Part shown: in pieces, positions 30,545 through 41,294 of the stretch
Numbering within the stretch: position 1 is the first letter of the stretch
Layout of the letters: every line of letters begins with the position of its first letter
Translations under genes and position numbers: made by a program
Source of the DNA: Coriaria nepalensis
Lineage: Eukaryota > Streptophyta > Magnoliopsida > Cucurbitales > Coriariaceae
Length of the DNA: 64,000 nt
Direction of reading: 5' to 3'
Assembly (NCBI GenBank): GCA_027186245.1
Contig: CP114483.1
Location: 33,079,642-33,143,641 of the forward strand
The notes under the pieces: generated by a model
Told to the model about the DNA's origin: nothing
Databases searched by the model: none
What the model saw: the letters and a program-made list of their open reading frames with translations, nothing else

Positions 30545-31334
30545 GTAAGCTAATTTTTCTCTCGCAAAATTTTATTCTCTCTCTCTCTCTCCCTCTAGCT
30601 GTTACTCTCCTCTATTTTCCAGTCTTAGATCCCATCCATTGCTTTCGTTTTCCATCTTTTCCTGATTGTTCATGCCAGTTTGTGTTACACTGTTCTTGAT
30701 TATATAACATGCGTGTATGCTGGTCTTCTAGCTTAATTCGGATGATTTCAAATAAAATGTTGATTTTTTTATTTTAGATTTCATCAACTCGGAATTTTCT
30801 CGCAGATTAATTTATAAGAAGGGAAAATGGTTGATTTTTTATTTTTTATTTTTTTGGGGAAATCTCGTGAATGGTATACTTGAAGGATTTAGAGAACTGA
30901 AATAAAGAGAGGAAAACAAATGAATAATCGGATGCTCAAATTCCGAAAGTGTGTTTATGATTTATTGTTTTCTGTTTCTTTTCTTGCATAATCACGGATG
31001 CCAAACAGTGGTGCTGGACTTGTTTGTCACCTTTTTCAAAACGTTTCCTTGTTCAATTTGTTTTGCTAGAAATGGTAGTACTTTCAGCTGCCTAACACAA
31101 ATGCTAGTTGTGTTTAATTTTTTGTTTTTAATTATCTGTTAGGAGCTCAGATTTAATGAGATTAGCAGAGAGGATCAATCGCCATGCAGATCTATTGCTG
31201 TTGGTTTGATATGCCGGGAAAGATCAAGTTAATTTCCTGCAATAATTTTCAGTGCTATTGCTGTCAGTAAGTTTCTTTGTGAAGGCGTTATCAGCTTACT
31301 GGTTATTCAGTTAAGTTGGTACCGTCTTTGCATC
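30545..31334 (+). other. Leader region and 5' UTR intron of the cysteine oxidase gene
   Basis: A strong donor (CATAG followed by GTAAGC) at 30545 ends a CT-rich first leader exon. No ATG that fits the family is found until 31335, so at least one leader intron is likely. The acceptor could be one of several sites between about 31140 and 31330 and I cannot choose. Open frames at 30951-31142 are not family-like. Confidence 0.5.
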
Positions 31335-34091
31335 ATGCCCTATTATATACAGAGACTTTATAGTACTTGCAAAGGTGCATTCTCACCGGATGGACCTCTA
31401 TCAGAAGAAGCCCTTGAAAGAGTTCGAGCTAAACTAGGTACAAATGTACATTTTCCTATGCATCTTTTGTGACCTTATATCTTCCGTAAGTAAAGTATTC
31501 ATAGTTTTCTGTGAGAGTATTGTTGTACTTTTAAATTATATCATATTATCCTTCTATTTTAGACTTTTAGTTGCATACTTCATATGTGGATAAGATGCCA
31601 CACGGAAGGAACTTTCTGTTCAACACGAGATACTGTCCATAAAATGACATGAAATTACAAAGCTAGTTGTTTTTCAGTTAACAGAGAATTAGGTATCAGA
31701 GTTACTTTGATTTATTTAGGCTGCATTTGAGAGCACTTATTTTTTGTCCACTTTGGGCTCAAAGGCTAGTTCGGGCCCAATATATCCGTATTAAGCCCAC
31801 AATATATACGAAATCTAAACGCCGGTTTAACAAGTCTACGTAAATGGAGCCTTTTAGCATTATTTTATTTTTAAGGCTATGATACTATATTTTGATACGT
31901 GGAAAATATTCGTAACTTCAGATTGTCTTTCTGTGGGTGAGAGAAGAAATCACCCTTGGGGGCCTACTAGACTTATGTATCTCATATGTGGTTACTTGAT
32001 TCGTCCTGTTTAATTGCTTGAATCTTGAAGGAGGATATAGAACTTTAAGAAGACATGAACACTTAACTTTTTACCCTGTAACAGTTATGCTTCTGCTCAA
32101 AAATGAAAAATTTCTTCCAAACTGAATCAATTCATGGAGATATTTTAGCACTGTCCTACTTGATGTGAATCTGCAAAGGCATTGAACTTTCACAAATTAT
32201 GAGGTTCTAAAGGGGCCTATGTAACGGATCGTTAGTATCATTAGGAAGTTTAATTTTCCTCATCATTCTACGAATAGTTTGGACATCTTTATTGTTAAAG
32301 ATATGCTCCAGTTTCTATATGTCTGTGGTGCTCTTATTGTAGGTGCAAGTCTATATCTCTGCAGTTTTCACTTAATAGTCAATCGCTTATGACTTTGTGC
32401 TTTGAATTGTTTCTATCTTATTATTTGCAGCCTTAACCATTCTGTACTCCGGAAATTGTAGTTTCAACTTTCAACAATTTAATGTGTGTGAACTTCTAGA
32501 TTTGGGATTTTTGTTAAAGCTACTATTTCTACCTTATATTTGCTTGACATCATACCATAAGTGCTATTTTATATCTAATACCCCACTATTTTCCTGTAGT
32601 TTTGCAAATTTTAACTTGAGGAATTTTTATTTCAGAAAAAATCAAGCCTTCTGATGTAGGCCTCGAACAGGAGGCACAGGTGGTCCGTAATTGGTCAGGG
32701 CCAGCGCATGAAAGTAATGGGAGCTTTCGATCACCACCGCCAATCAAATACTTGCATCTTCATGAGTGTGATAGCTTTTCTGTGAGCACCTCCTTATAAT
32801 CATTTTACCTTAGTTTTTGACATAAAATATTACTTGAAAATTAACTCTCATTAGTTCCTTCACTGTTGGGGATGCAATAGAGTTGAAGTCTACCGGGATT
32901 CACTCTTACTTGATAACTTTGCAGATAGGAATTTTCTGCATGCCGCCTTTTTCTGTCTTACCTCTTCACAACCACCCCGGAATGACTGTGTTAAGCAAAC
33001 TCATTTATGGTTCAATGTATGTCAATTCATACGACTGGCTTGATTCAACAGTACCTGATGATCCTTCCGAAGGTTTGTTTGTTTGTTCCCCACTCTCTCA
33101 CTCTCTCAAAATAGTGTAGTAAAAACCACAAAAAGGCATTTTCTTGTCTAGAAGGGTTTTCCAGATTAGGAAAAGGGTTATTTTTTCTTTCCTTGTCAAA
33201 AATTTTCAGCAGTTTCAGCTTTTTTTACTATGTAGTGCTTCTCATTTTGCAGCAAGACCTACCAAGCTAGTTAAAGATATGGAGATGACAGCACCTAGTC
33301 CAACTACAGTTCTATACCCCACAAGTGGAGGCAATATCCATACGTTCCGAGCACTAACCCCCTGTGCCATATTCGACATTCTCAGTCCACCTTACTCATC
33401 CGAACATGGACGTCACTGTACTTATTTCCGTAAATCTCCGAAAAGGGATCTTCCCGGTACGAAAAATTTCAATATATTATTCCCATTGTTATGATTTATG
33501 TGAACTATAAAACATAGATTAAGTGGGCCATGTTCAATAGAGATACTCTTGCAGTATATTAGAATTTTTCATGTGAAACTCGAATGGGAATTGCTTGTAA
33601 GCATAAGGCAGTCACATATTGTCTTGACTATTGAGAAGATGCCACGTAGGATAGAGAGATAAAGAAAAACTATTTTTACTGTTATTTAATCTTGTTCTAT
33701 CCTATGTGGCATTTTCTGATTGATACGAGTATGGAGTTACATACACACAATGCACAAACCTTGGAACTAATAATCTCCGTTGAGAATATGCCATGTAGGA
33801 TAGAAAGATAAGCAAAAACCAAATCTTTATGTTATTTAGTTTTGTTTTATCCTACGCGTCATTTTCTGATTGTTTCGAGAGTATGTAGTTTCATACACTC
33901 TTATCTATGTAAGAAAAATCTAGGAACTAATATCATTACTGATACGTTTTTTATTGTAAATAAATTATGAAGGTGAGCTCAAGTCGGACGGAGTTATGGT
34001 CGGCGATGTGGTCTGGTTAGAGGAATTCCAACCTCCTGATGACTTTGTGATTCGTAGAGGGCTATACAAGGGACCGGTTATAAGAAGTTGA
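31335..34091 (+). CDS. PCO4: Plant cysteine oxidase, PCO4/PCO5 type
   Basis: Five exons, 31335-31437, 32636-32781, 32925-33072, 33253-33456 and 33973-34091, give 239 residues (Arabidopsis PCO4 is 241). The enzyme is an Fe(II) thiol dioxygenase that oxidises N-terminal Cys of ERF-VII and related proteins, feeding the Cys/Arg N-degron oxygen-sensing pathway. The cupin iron ligands are visible: His98 and His100 in [12 protein letters not shown] and His162 in GGNIHTF. The N-terminus MPYYIQRLY and C-terminus [13 protein letters not shown] are typical of the PCO4/5 branch, which is short and constitutive compared with hypoxia-induced PCO1/2. Frame is kept at all four GT-AG junctions. Intron 1 carries a Tourist-like MITE and intron 4 two small foldback repeats. 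PCO5 is an equally possible orthologue name. Confidence 0.93.
31716..31854. mobile_element. Tourist-like MITE in PCO intron 1
   Basis: The element at 31719-31851 starts GGCTGCATTTGAGAGCACTT and ends ACGTAAATGGAGCC, and TTA precedes it. It shares both ends and much of the left arm with the copy in FTSH2 intron 2 (7875-7987). The right flank is TTT, so the target duplication is degraded or the end is slightly misplaced. Confidence 0.6.
33625..33873. mobile_element. Two adjacent small foldback (MITE-like) elements in PCO intron 4
   Basis: Copy one (33625-33727) has arms GATGCCACGTAGGATAG and CTATCCTATGTGGCATTTTC. Copy two (33780-33873) has ATGCCATGTAGGATAG and TATCCTACGCGTCATTTTC. Each is about 95-105 bp with an AT-rich centre. 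The sequence right of each copy (a TATGGAGTTACATACAC-like string) is also shared, so the pair may be a tandem duplication. A third member lies at 43828-43913. Confidence 0.65.
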
Positions 34092-34911
34092 GAGTAATTC
34101 TTATCTTCCATGTAGTGATATACCCTTTTGATTCAATTTGGGCTGTGGAATTGTTTAGGAATCAAATTTTCAAGTAATTGGCGGTTAAAAAAGATGAGGT
34201 TGGTTGAATTAGCCATGTCAAAATAATTTGCTGTCGTTGGGCTGTATGTGGTCTAGGCATATTCGGCTTGTACATATTTGATAAACAAAACATATTCTCT
34301 CTCTTTTCACCTTTTGATGAAAACGAACTAGGCCCTTGAAAGGAAGTCTTGTGGATCTCAATGCAAGAAGAGAGTACATCCCCTTTCCGGGGTGTGAGAT
34401 GAAGGCTGCGTGGGGCACATTAGCCTTCACTCGAGTTATATTTGGGGGGTGAGATAAGAGAAATTCTTTGAATGAATATGGTTCGTATATTATTTGAAAA
34501 TTGTATTATAAATAATATGAGAAATGAAATCGTATTATTTAGTAGAATCAGGTATATGTGATATGAGCTCGAGTTAAATTCATATGCAAGAATTTCTCAT
34601 GGGAGCCTGTATCCTCTGTTAAGTCTTACCTCATTAAAAAATTACTTTGGTTTCGTGCCTCTTTTGCGTGCAGGATATGAAGGTAATTTGGACATGGAAG
34701 TTTAATGTACGAGTGGGTTCCTAATAAGGAATCGTCATCTTCCCAAGCTAAAATAATTTATTGTTCACTGAACTCAACTTAAAAAGATGCATAACGACAA
34801 GAAGTGTTGAGCTTTACAAAATCCGATAAAAAGCAAACATCAAGTAGGAAGCGTGGGAAATTGGTCAAGTGTAGAGCTTGCACAACAGGTAAGAAGTGAT
34901 ATTAAAAAATA
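34092..34911. other. Spacer between PCO and the first glycine-rich gene
   Basis: The left part is PCO 3' UTR. The rest has no recognised coding sequence. The 3' UTR of the minus-strand glycine-rich gene lies at the right end. The plus-strand open frame at 34853-35251 is the antisense shadow of that gene's repeat-rich tail. Confidence 0.5.
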
Positions 34912-35193
34912 TCAACAACCTCCACCGCCGCCACAACCTCCCCCTCCACCGCCGCTTCCAGTACCAGCAGCAGCAGCAGCAGCAGTACCAGCAGCAGCAG
35001 CACCACCACCACCACCACCACCATGCCTTTTTCTCTTAGGAGGAGGGTTGTTAGAGTGTTCCCCACATGCAAATATGACCGTTGAGATAATAGACATGGA
35101 AACAAGAATCAAACAGAGGAAGTATAATTCCCCTGAGCTCATCGTCAAACCATGGCTGCCACCATTAACAACATCTACAAGCTCTCTTGCCAT
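34912..35193 (-). CDS. Small glycine-rich single-pass membrane protein, copy 1
   Basis: This is a single-exon frame of 93 residues. The conserved N-terminus is MARELVDVVNGGSHG. Then MSSGELYFLCLIL leads into one hydrophobic helix (about 22-43, LCLILVSMSIISTVIFAC), followed by GEHSN, a short basic patch (PKRKRH), and a Gly/Ala-only tail with two Cys, ending GGGGC. The tail is encoded by GCN/GGN triplet runs that invite slippage. Copies 2 (37904-38153) and 3 (39465-39800) are paralogues. I do not know a characterised function; similar short proteins are annotated only as glycine-rich or transmembrane in plants. The basic patch after the helix suggests that side faces the cytosol. A short poly(A) tract directly precedes the start codon. 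Confidence 0.7.
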   Translation of the reverse strand: MARELVDVVNGGSHGLTMSSGELYFLCLILVSMSIISTVIFACGEHSNNPPPKRKRHGGGGGGGAAAAGTAAAAAAGTGSGGGGGGCGGGGGC

Positions 35194-35560
35194 GATTTTT
35201 TTTTTTTTGAACTCCTATCAGCTAGTTATTCCGTATAGGCCCAATAAATGAAATATTATATAAATAGTAGTTTACAAAATAGAGCGAAGACACGTCTACT
35301 TCTCTAAGTCTCTCATCAACCGTATTAGATATTTTAATTCAATAATTCTTTCCCCGAAAACCCTTTATTCGTTGTTGAATTGAAGTATTCAATAATATTT
35401 AACTAATGATGTATTCTATGGTTCTTATCATTCTATAGATCGCTACTGTCATATGAAAAATTCTACTCTCTCTTAAATAATATGATATAGAGACAAACTT
35501 AGGATGATGGTCCCACTGGATTGTGGAATTTTGATGGGTCCCACATACGTTCACTCAATG
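35194..35560 (-). promoter_or_regulatory. Upstream region of glycine-rich copy 1, shared with copies 2 and 3
   Basis: Upstream of copy 1 and copy 3 (39801-40100) the same landmarks recur: a T-run just 5' on the plus strand, a GTTGAATTGAA-like string (35371 and 39975), and GTCCCAC/TGTGG/GGGTCC strings (35511-35545 and 40023-40060). Copy 2 upstream (38154-38310) shares AATCAAGGATG, TCATTTTATAG, CTGAGAAATCTCA and GTTGAATTGAAA with copy 3. The duplications therefore included promoters. Confidence 0.6.
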
Positions 35561-37903
35561 ATGTAGAGTGTTACGAAATTTCTTGACACAAAAGAGATTT
35601 GAAGAAGGATGTGTTATTGTCATCAAGAGCCAACCAGTTGATCCTCTGATTAATTCAGAGATTACTTCGCTTCTATAACAAGTTTGTTTTATAAAATAAA
35701 GTAAAATATTAAAAAATAATAATAATAATAGAATTTGAAAAATCCGCAAAAAAAATTTTCCGAATAAAATATAAAATGCTCGCTCAACAAAGTTTAGAGT
35801 AGTATTTTTAATAAAATGTAAAATAATTTCTCAATAAAGTATAATATAATAATAAATATTTGATTGAGTAACGAATGAATATATAAAATAAACCATAGAT
35901 ATAGTGATATTTATGCATATAAGATACAATCATTCAGAACTAAAGCAAACTAACCCAACGGCTAAAAAAAAAAAGGGGTAATTGAAAAACAGTAAGAAAC
36001 AAAACCGAAGCCCATCTAAATCTAATCAAGGATGGGGGGGATAAAATGGTATTATGGTAAATTGGTAACCCATTCATCTAATCATTCCAAAAAAGCAAGA
36101 AAACTAGGAAAAAAAGAATTTAAAAAAAGTACAATTAAATGATAAAGGTTAAAGTAGAAGCTAGCTATAATCTAGGGATTAGAAATTTGTTTCGACACAT
36201 TTAAGGAAAAAAAAAATAATGAAAATACCGTTGAATTTTCGGATCTAAGGTGTTTGGTTATTTTGATTTATGATCGGCCTTGATTGTCTTAGATGCTTAG
36301 AGATATGCTCGAGAAAAAAAAAAAATTCACACTGACTTGAACTGATTTTTATCGGTCGGTTTCAGTCTTTTTTTTTTTTAATATTGAAAAATATTTTCAA
36401 TCAGTGTACTGACCGAAAGTAAATCGTTTAAAGTGATTTTCAATTTTTCGGTCGGTGTCGGTGTACTGACCAAAAACCGAAATCATTTTATAAATTTTTA
36501 TAATAGAAATCCTAAATTTCTAATTCCTGAATTGAAACTTTGCAACCCTAGCCCTAGAAGTCATGATCTGGGATTCTACGAGCCACCACCTACGAGTCTA
36601 CGCCTGCAACCCCACATATAGCAATCTTTATTGCCGATGGCAACATAAAACGAAATTCTAATACAATAACATTGCAACACGTATTCTCTTATGCTTCTTC
36701 CTCCCCATTTATCTTTTTTTCTCTTTTTACTTTTCTATTCAGCTTTCAATTGTATGTTGAGTTGTTGTAAATGTTTTAAGAAGATCAAGTTCACCCACCA
36801 CCTATTCGATGAATTGTCTAAATCAATTTGTGAGAGAGTAGTTACTAAATATATGCTGCCAATTTGAGGAATTATTGAAAATTTGTCACATGACAAACTA
36901 TAAGCTGTAAAAAGAGCTGAGGCTTTAGAGGAAACTGTGAGTAAAAGAAATTTGACTACTCAACCTTAAACCTACTACATCTGCATCAAATGGAAGAAAA
37001 ACATCAGGTTTCTTTTTTTTCCTTCCCTTCCCTTTTAATAATGCCTTTGACCCGTAGTTTACTCTACGGGTAAAAGACCTTCGGCCCGTAGAATAAAATT
37101 CTCAATCGATCCGTAGAGTAAAATGTAAATCATAGCTTTATAGTTTACTCTACGGGTTGATAGAGCATTCGAGTAAACTATAGCCAAAATAGAATCGGGG
37201 GATGAATTTTATACCTATAGCCAAACCAAATAACTCATACATTCAAACCCTATATTCAAACTAGATATACAGTTTGGTTCAAGTAGAGATGATCTTTCTC
37301 TTTTTCTTCTTCTTTTTATTTATTTATTTGGTTTATCTTTTTCAAGGATTTGATCAATCCAATTAGGTTCATCGCGAAAAATCAGACTCATTCAATTTGA
37401 ATACCTTGCGAAAAAAATCAAATATTTTGATCGATTTCTTACAAAAAAAAAAGTCAGAATAGTTTTGATTAGTCTTTTAACTAAAAATCAGATTGAGTTA
37501 CATTTTTTTTTAATACAATTTTTTTTTTCATTTTTTCAAAAATGAAAAATGAAAAATAGAGTATAAATTAAAATAAAAAGGTAATAGGAAAGAAAAGTGA
37601 AAAAATAAAAAAATAATGATATAATAATGATGTAATATGTTTTGTCGCTCCGGTACATTAACCTATTTGCTGGAAAAATATTTAGAAGATTTCGTAAAAA
37701 GTTAACAAGAGACTATATAACAAAAGAGTTTAACAAGACGAATTCGTAAAATAGAATGTAAATCTTTGTAATTTATCTTACATAGAAACTATTATATATT
37801 ATAGGTCTTAACCCAAGTAAAAATTATTTGTTATATTACACACAACTTGGACCGATAAAAAAAAAGATGTGTAACATTGAGAAAGTAAATTAATTAGTAC
37901 CAT
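35561..37903. other. Intergenic, repeat-like, between glycine-rich copies 1 and 2
   Basis: No intact gene is seen. A stretch at 36330-36490 with CGGTCGGT and ACTGACCGAAA strings resembles non-autonomous hAT termini. At 36770-36990 the plus strand has codon-like text broken by several stops; I could not assign it. An inverted and direct motif cluster at 37051-37180 is entered separately. The remainder is AT-rich. Confidence 0.4.
37051..37180. repeat. Cluster of a 16 bp motif in alternating orientation
   Basis: The motif CCCGTAGAGTAAACTA or close variants occurs five times within 130 bases: reverse at 37055-37070, forward near 37085 and 37110, reverse at 37141-37156, and a forward half at about 37171. 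The first site is also a 20 bp hairpin (CCCGTAG stem, six-base loop, CTACGGG). Copies could pair into larger hairpins. No gene overlaps it. Confidence 0.7.
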
Positions 37904-38153
37904 TTAACAACCTCCTCCTCCACTGCCATATTCTCCGCCGCCGCCACCAGCAATTCCACCAGCAAAGATAAAAGCATGGAAACAAGAAGGCTTGTTAGAG
38001 TGGTCCCCACATGCGAATATGACCGTTGAGATAATAATAGTTATGGAAACAAGAATCAGACAGAGCAAGTATAAGCCCTCTGAACTCATCATCAAGCCAT
38101 GATCTCTATCATGGCTTGGCACCATTAACAACATCCACAAGTTCTCTTGCCAT
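37904..38153 (-). pseudogene. Glycine-rich membrane protein, copy 2, frameshifted
   Basis: The paralogue starts MARELVDVVNGAKP and hits TGA after 14 codons. Aligned with copies 1 and 3, it carries one extra base in the segment encoding NGGSHG. Downstream, the other frame is fully open: DHGLMMSSEGLYLLCLIL, helix, CGDHSN, then a shorter tail with GGGGG and a final GGGGC. An internal ATG (about 38134) could still start a protein with most of the hydrophobic segment, so loss of function is likely but not certain. Confidence 0.7.
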
Positions 38154-39464
38154 AAATCAAGGATGGATTACTAACATTGAATATTGCGCATCATTTTATA
38201 GCAGCGATCGGATTGCATTAACATTGACATTGTTACTTGAATGAAGTTAACCGGTGAAGGTGTTTTCTGAGAAATCTCAACCTTATTCACCGTTGAATTG
38301 AAATGTTCAATAGTACTGATGCAAACTTTTTATAAGCAACCAATATCTTCAGGAATGAAGTAAAACTATAAACTAGTGTCTGTGATCTTGCAACTTGAAC
38401 TCTATTACAAGAAAGAAAATGCAAACTGAATTTTTCAAATGGGAAAAGTCAAAAGTCAAGTCCACTTTGGCCAAAAAAAAGAAAAAAAAAAGTCTTTTAT
38501 TTTATTTTATTTTAAATAGTTTAAAATACTCATTCTCACTTCCTTTAGACTCACGACCCCCTCCGCCCTCCTCTTCTTCTTCACTGCTTCACTTCTTTTT
38601 CTTCCCTCTTCCACTACCGGTTGTCCCTATACATGAGGAACGTAACCTACTCCGTCCACCGCCGGCTGTCCTTGTACATGAGGAGCATAACCCACTTCGT
38701 CCACCGCCGTCTTTTCTGTTTATTCTCAACAACACTAGCTTCCAAAGATGGTGGCCCTTCCAGAAGCCCCTCAAACCATAAAATAATTTATTTGAACTGT
38801 TCGATAGCTCGAAATTCCTTTAAAAATCTTTCAATCTATTTAACGGTTTAAAATAAATTGCTCGAGATAATAAATATTTGACAAATCCTAATCTAAATTC
38901 AGATATATATACTCGAAAGCAATAAAAAAACAATATTTAATAACATCTCAAACCAATTTCAATCAAAGAAAAATCACATTAAAAATCTTAATTTTTAAGT
39001 AACATATCTTCATATTCAAATTAGTACTATTTAAGCTTCTTAATTCCGTCGTTTATAGAACCTCTCGATGAATCTTCCTTCTTTCTTTTTCATTAGTTTT
39101 CTTTAAATTATTACGAGCCATTTCTTCTTCAAAGATTGCGAACAAAACAAAGGGGTTTGAAGTTTATGGGTTTCGATCTCATGAATTGTAAATGAAGATT
39201 GTGAAGAGAGGGAGATGGGTTCTTAAAATAAATATTACTTTAATTAGGGTTAATTTTTTAAATTCTCACTTTAATATATGATGAGTAGGTTCGTAACGAG
39301 AAATTTAAATGTAAAAATGAAAACCTTATAATTACCTAAATATCTTATTTAATTTATGATACACAGAAACTATCATATATTATTACACACAGCATAGCAT
39401 GAACTCGACTAAAAAAGATGCATTACATGATAACAATATCAATATTTCTTTCCTTCCTTACCAT
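38154..39464. other. Spacer between glycine-rich copies 2 and 3
   Basis: The left part is the copy 2 promoter, similar to that of copy 3. At 38625-38710 a roughly 42 bp unit (TACATGAGGA, CGTCCACCGCCG) is present twice in tandem. Open frames across this Pro/Ser-rich read have no family match. The rest is AT-rich and non-coding as far as I can tell. Confidence 0.45.
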
Positions 39465-39800
39465 TTAACAACCTCCTCCGCCGCCGCCACATCCTCCTCC
39501 GCCGCCGCCACCTCCTCCGCCGCCGCCACATCCTCCTCCGCCGCCACCTCCTCCTCCTCCGCCGCAACCAGCAGCACTAGCACCAGCACTAGCACCAGCA
39601 TAGATAGAAGCATTCGTCCCATGCCTTCTCTTAGAAGGCTGGTTAGAGTGTTCCCCACATGCAAATATGACCGTTGAGATAATAGACATGGAAACAAGAA
39701 TCAGACAGAGCAAGTATAATCCCCCTGAGCTCATCATCAAACCATGATGATCTCTTCCATGGCTGCCACCATTAACAACATCTACAAGCTCTCTTGCCAT
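39465..39800 (-). CDS. Small glycine-rich single-pass membrane protein, copy 3
   Basis: This is a single-exon frame of 111 residues, the longest of the three paralogues. The N-terminus MARELVDVVNGGSHGRDHHG is followed by LMMSSGGLYLLCLIL, a helix to VIFAC, then GEHSN and a short basic KRRH patch. The tail has a Ser/Ala/Gly part, then three long Gly runs separated by single Cys, and ends GGGGGGC. The longer tail comes from a tandem of about 36 bp of CCG/CCT triplets. Body identity with copy 1 is very high, so the pair is recent. The function is unknown. Regularly spaced Cys in poly-Gly might be lipidated or metal-binding; that is speculation. As in copy 1, a poly(A) tract sits directly before the start codon. 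Confidence 0.7.
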   Translation of the reverse strand: MARELVDVVNGGSHGRDHHGLMMSSGGLYLLCLILVSMSIISTVIFACGEHSNQPSKRRHGTNASIYAGASAGASAAGCGGGGGGGGGGGCGGGGGGGGGGGGCGGGGGGC

Positions 39801-40100
39801 GATTTTTTTTTTTTTTTGGTTTTTAAAACTTTAATCAGTGAATCAAGGATGAATTAATACTATTGATGCAATCATTTTATAGAAGGGTCAGGTTGCATTT
39901 CGTTACGTTACGTGAATGAATTGAAATGATGAGAGTTTCTGAGAAATCTCAGGTTCTTACTTTTCTTTATTCAACGTTGAATTGAAAAACTTGAAATCTT
40001 CAATACTAAGAACAAGGAAGATGGTCCCACCAGACTGTGGGAATAAGGAATGGTGGTGGGTCCACTTTCCTTCCCTCATGGCATGTTTTGAATTTGGCCC

Positions 40101-41294
40101 ATTTAGATGGTGAAAGTTTATGACAAATCTCAGGTTTTCACATTTCTATATTCATAGAAGAGATGGTCAGATCTTGATATGGGGCTATTGAACAAAAGGC
40201 CCAGCTAAATAAAACCTAAATGAAAGATGAAGAAGACATATATTAATAAAATAAATTAATATTTAAATAATTAAATTAATAAACTGAAATTTCTTATAAA
40301 TCAAAATAACTAGCTCTTTATTTTAAGTAAACTCAGAACAATCGGATAATTATCTGTATCTGAATTTTATACTAATCTCAGATATTTTTTAATTTATTCA
40401 TTTATTATTATGATTTCTTATAAATAATTATCTCTAAAAAAGTATATGAACAATGTTTGCGCTTAACCTTTTTAATTGACGGAACTTTATCAAAATGTTT
40501 CAAACACTCGGCATTTCCTCTCTTCTCCACTCTAATTTCATCAACAAACGTATCTCTAGATTCTCCGTCCAAATTACTATATTCATTATTTTCATCAAGT
40601 ATGGTTTTGATTGGATCATGTTTATCTGATGACACTTGAGTCATATCATTATTCATTTCAACAAATTGATTCAAAATCTTAAATCTAACAAGAGGCCTTT
40701 ATGTAGAAGGGCCTTGTGAAGTTGGAGGAATCCTTCGTACAAAAAAAGAAGTATTTAATATGTATTCTTAAAACTATAAAAAGTAATATAGATTCACATC
40801 TTCATTGTCTTATAAACTCTTAAAAGAGTTTATGTGCAACTTCCATTACTCTTTATATTACATACCACAATTGAACCATCAGAATTTTGGATGTTTAGAA
40901 ACCCACAATTGAACCATCATAATTGTATTGTTAAATCAAGTTGAACCATTTGAATCGAAATCCATTCAATGATAAATTATCCATCTTGCTCAGTTTTGTA
41001 CACAGCCAAAAAAACAAAAAAACAATGGTGGAGGTGTTTTGTTTTGATATTCTAGTCTTTATATGTTAGGTTGTGATCGAAGCTGATTTGTTTATCCAAA
41101 TAAACGACATGTCGTTTCATCGGTGCTCAAAGAGAGAGAGAGGGAGAGAAAGCAGATGTGGAAATTTGAAGGACACAGAAAACCACCACAATTACTAAGA
41201 AAGATTCCAGATATTTTCTTTTTCCTCGTCTTCCTATTCTTATAACATTTTCTCTCTTGCCAAACATTGAAAAAAAGAAGCTCATCATTCATCA
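40101..41294. other. Intergenic, glycine-rich copy 3 to CGL160
   Basis: This contains the second hAT N-terminal fragment (entered separately), AT-rich sequence, and the CGL160 promoter and leader at 41000-41294, with a GAGAGA tract near 41131-41150. Confidence 0.5.
40240..40740 (-). mobile_element. Second hAT transposase N-terminal fragment
   Basis: The minus-strand text encodes an acidic segment followed by GNAECLKHFDKVPSIKKVKRKHCSYTF. It corresponds to the BED-finger end at 1380-1690, with the first zinc ligand Cys replaced by Arg. The flanking AT-rich block at 40243-40330 also matches 1246-1320. No catalytic domain follows, so this is a truncated copy of the same family. Confidence 0.65.

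Noticed and set aside
34853..35251. Pro/Ala-rich open frame on the plus strand
   Set aside because: It is antisense to the Gly/Ala tail of glycine-rich copy 1; the conserved paralogues support the minus strand.
38395..38781. 128-codon open frame with a short internal repeat
   Set aside because: It is low-complexity with a Lys run and Pro/Ser text, has no homologue I recognise, and lies in spacer DNA.
39399..39677. Ser/Ala/Thr-rich open frame on the plus strand
   Set aside because: It is antisense to the poly-Gly tail of glycine-rich copy 3.
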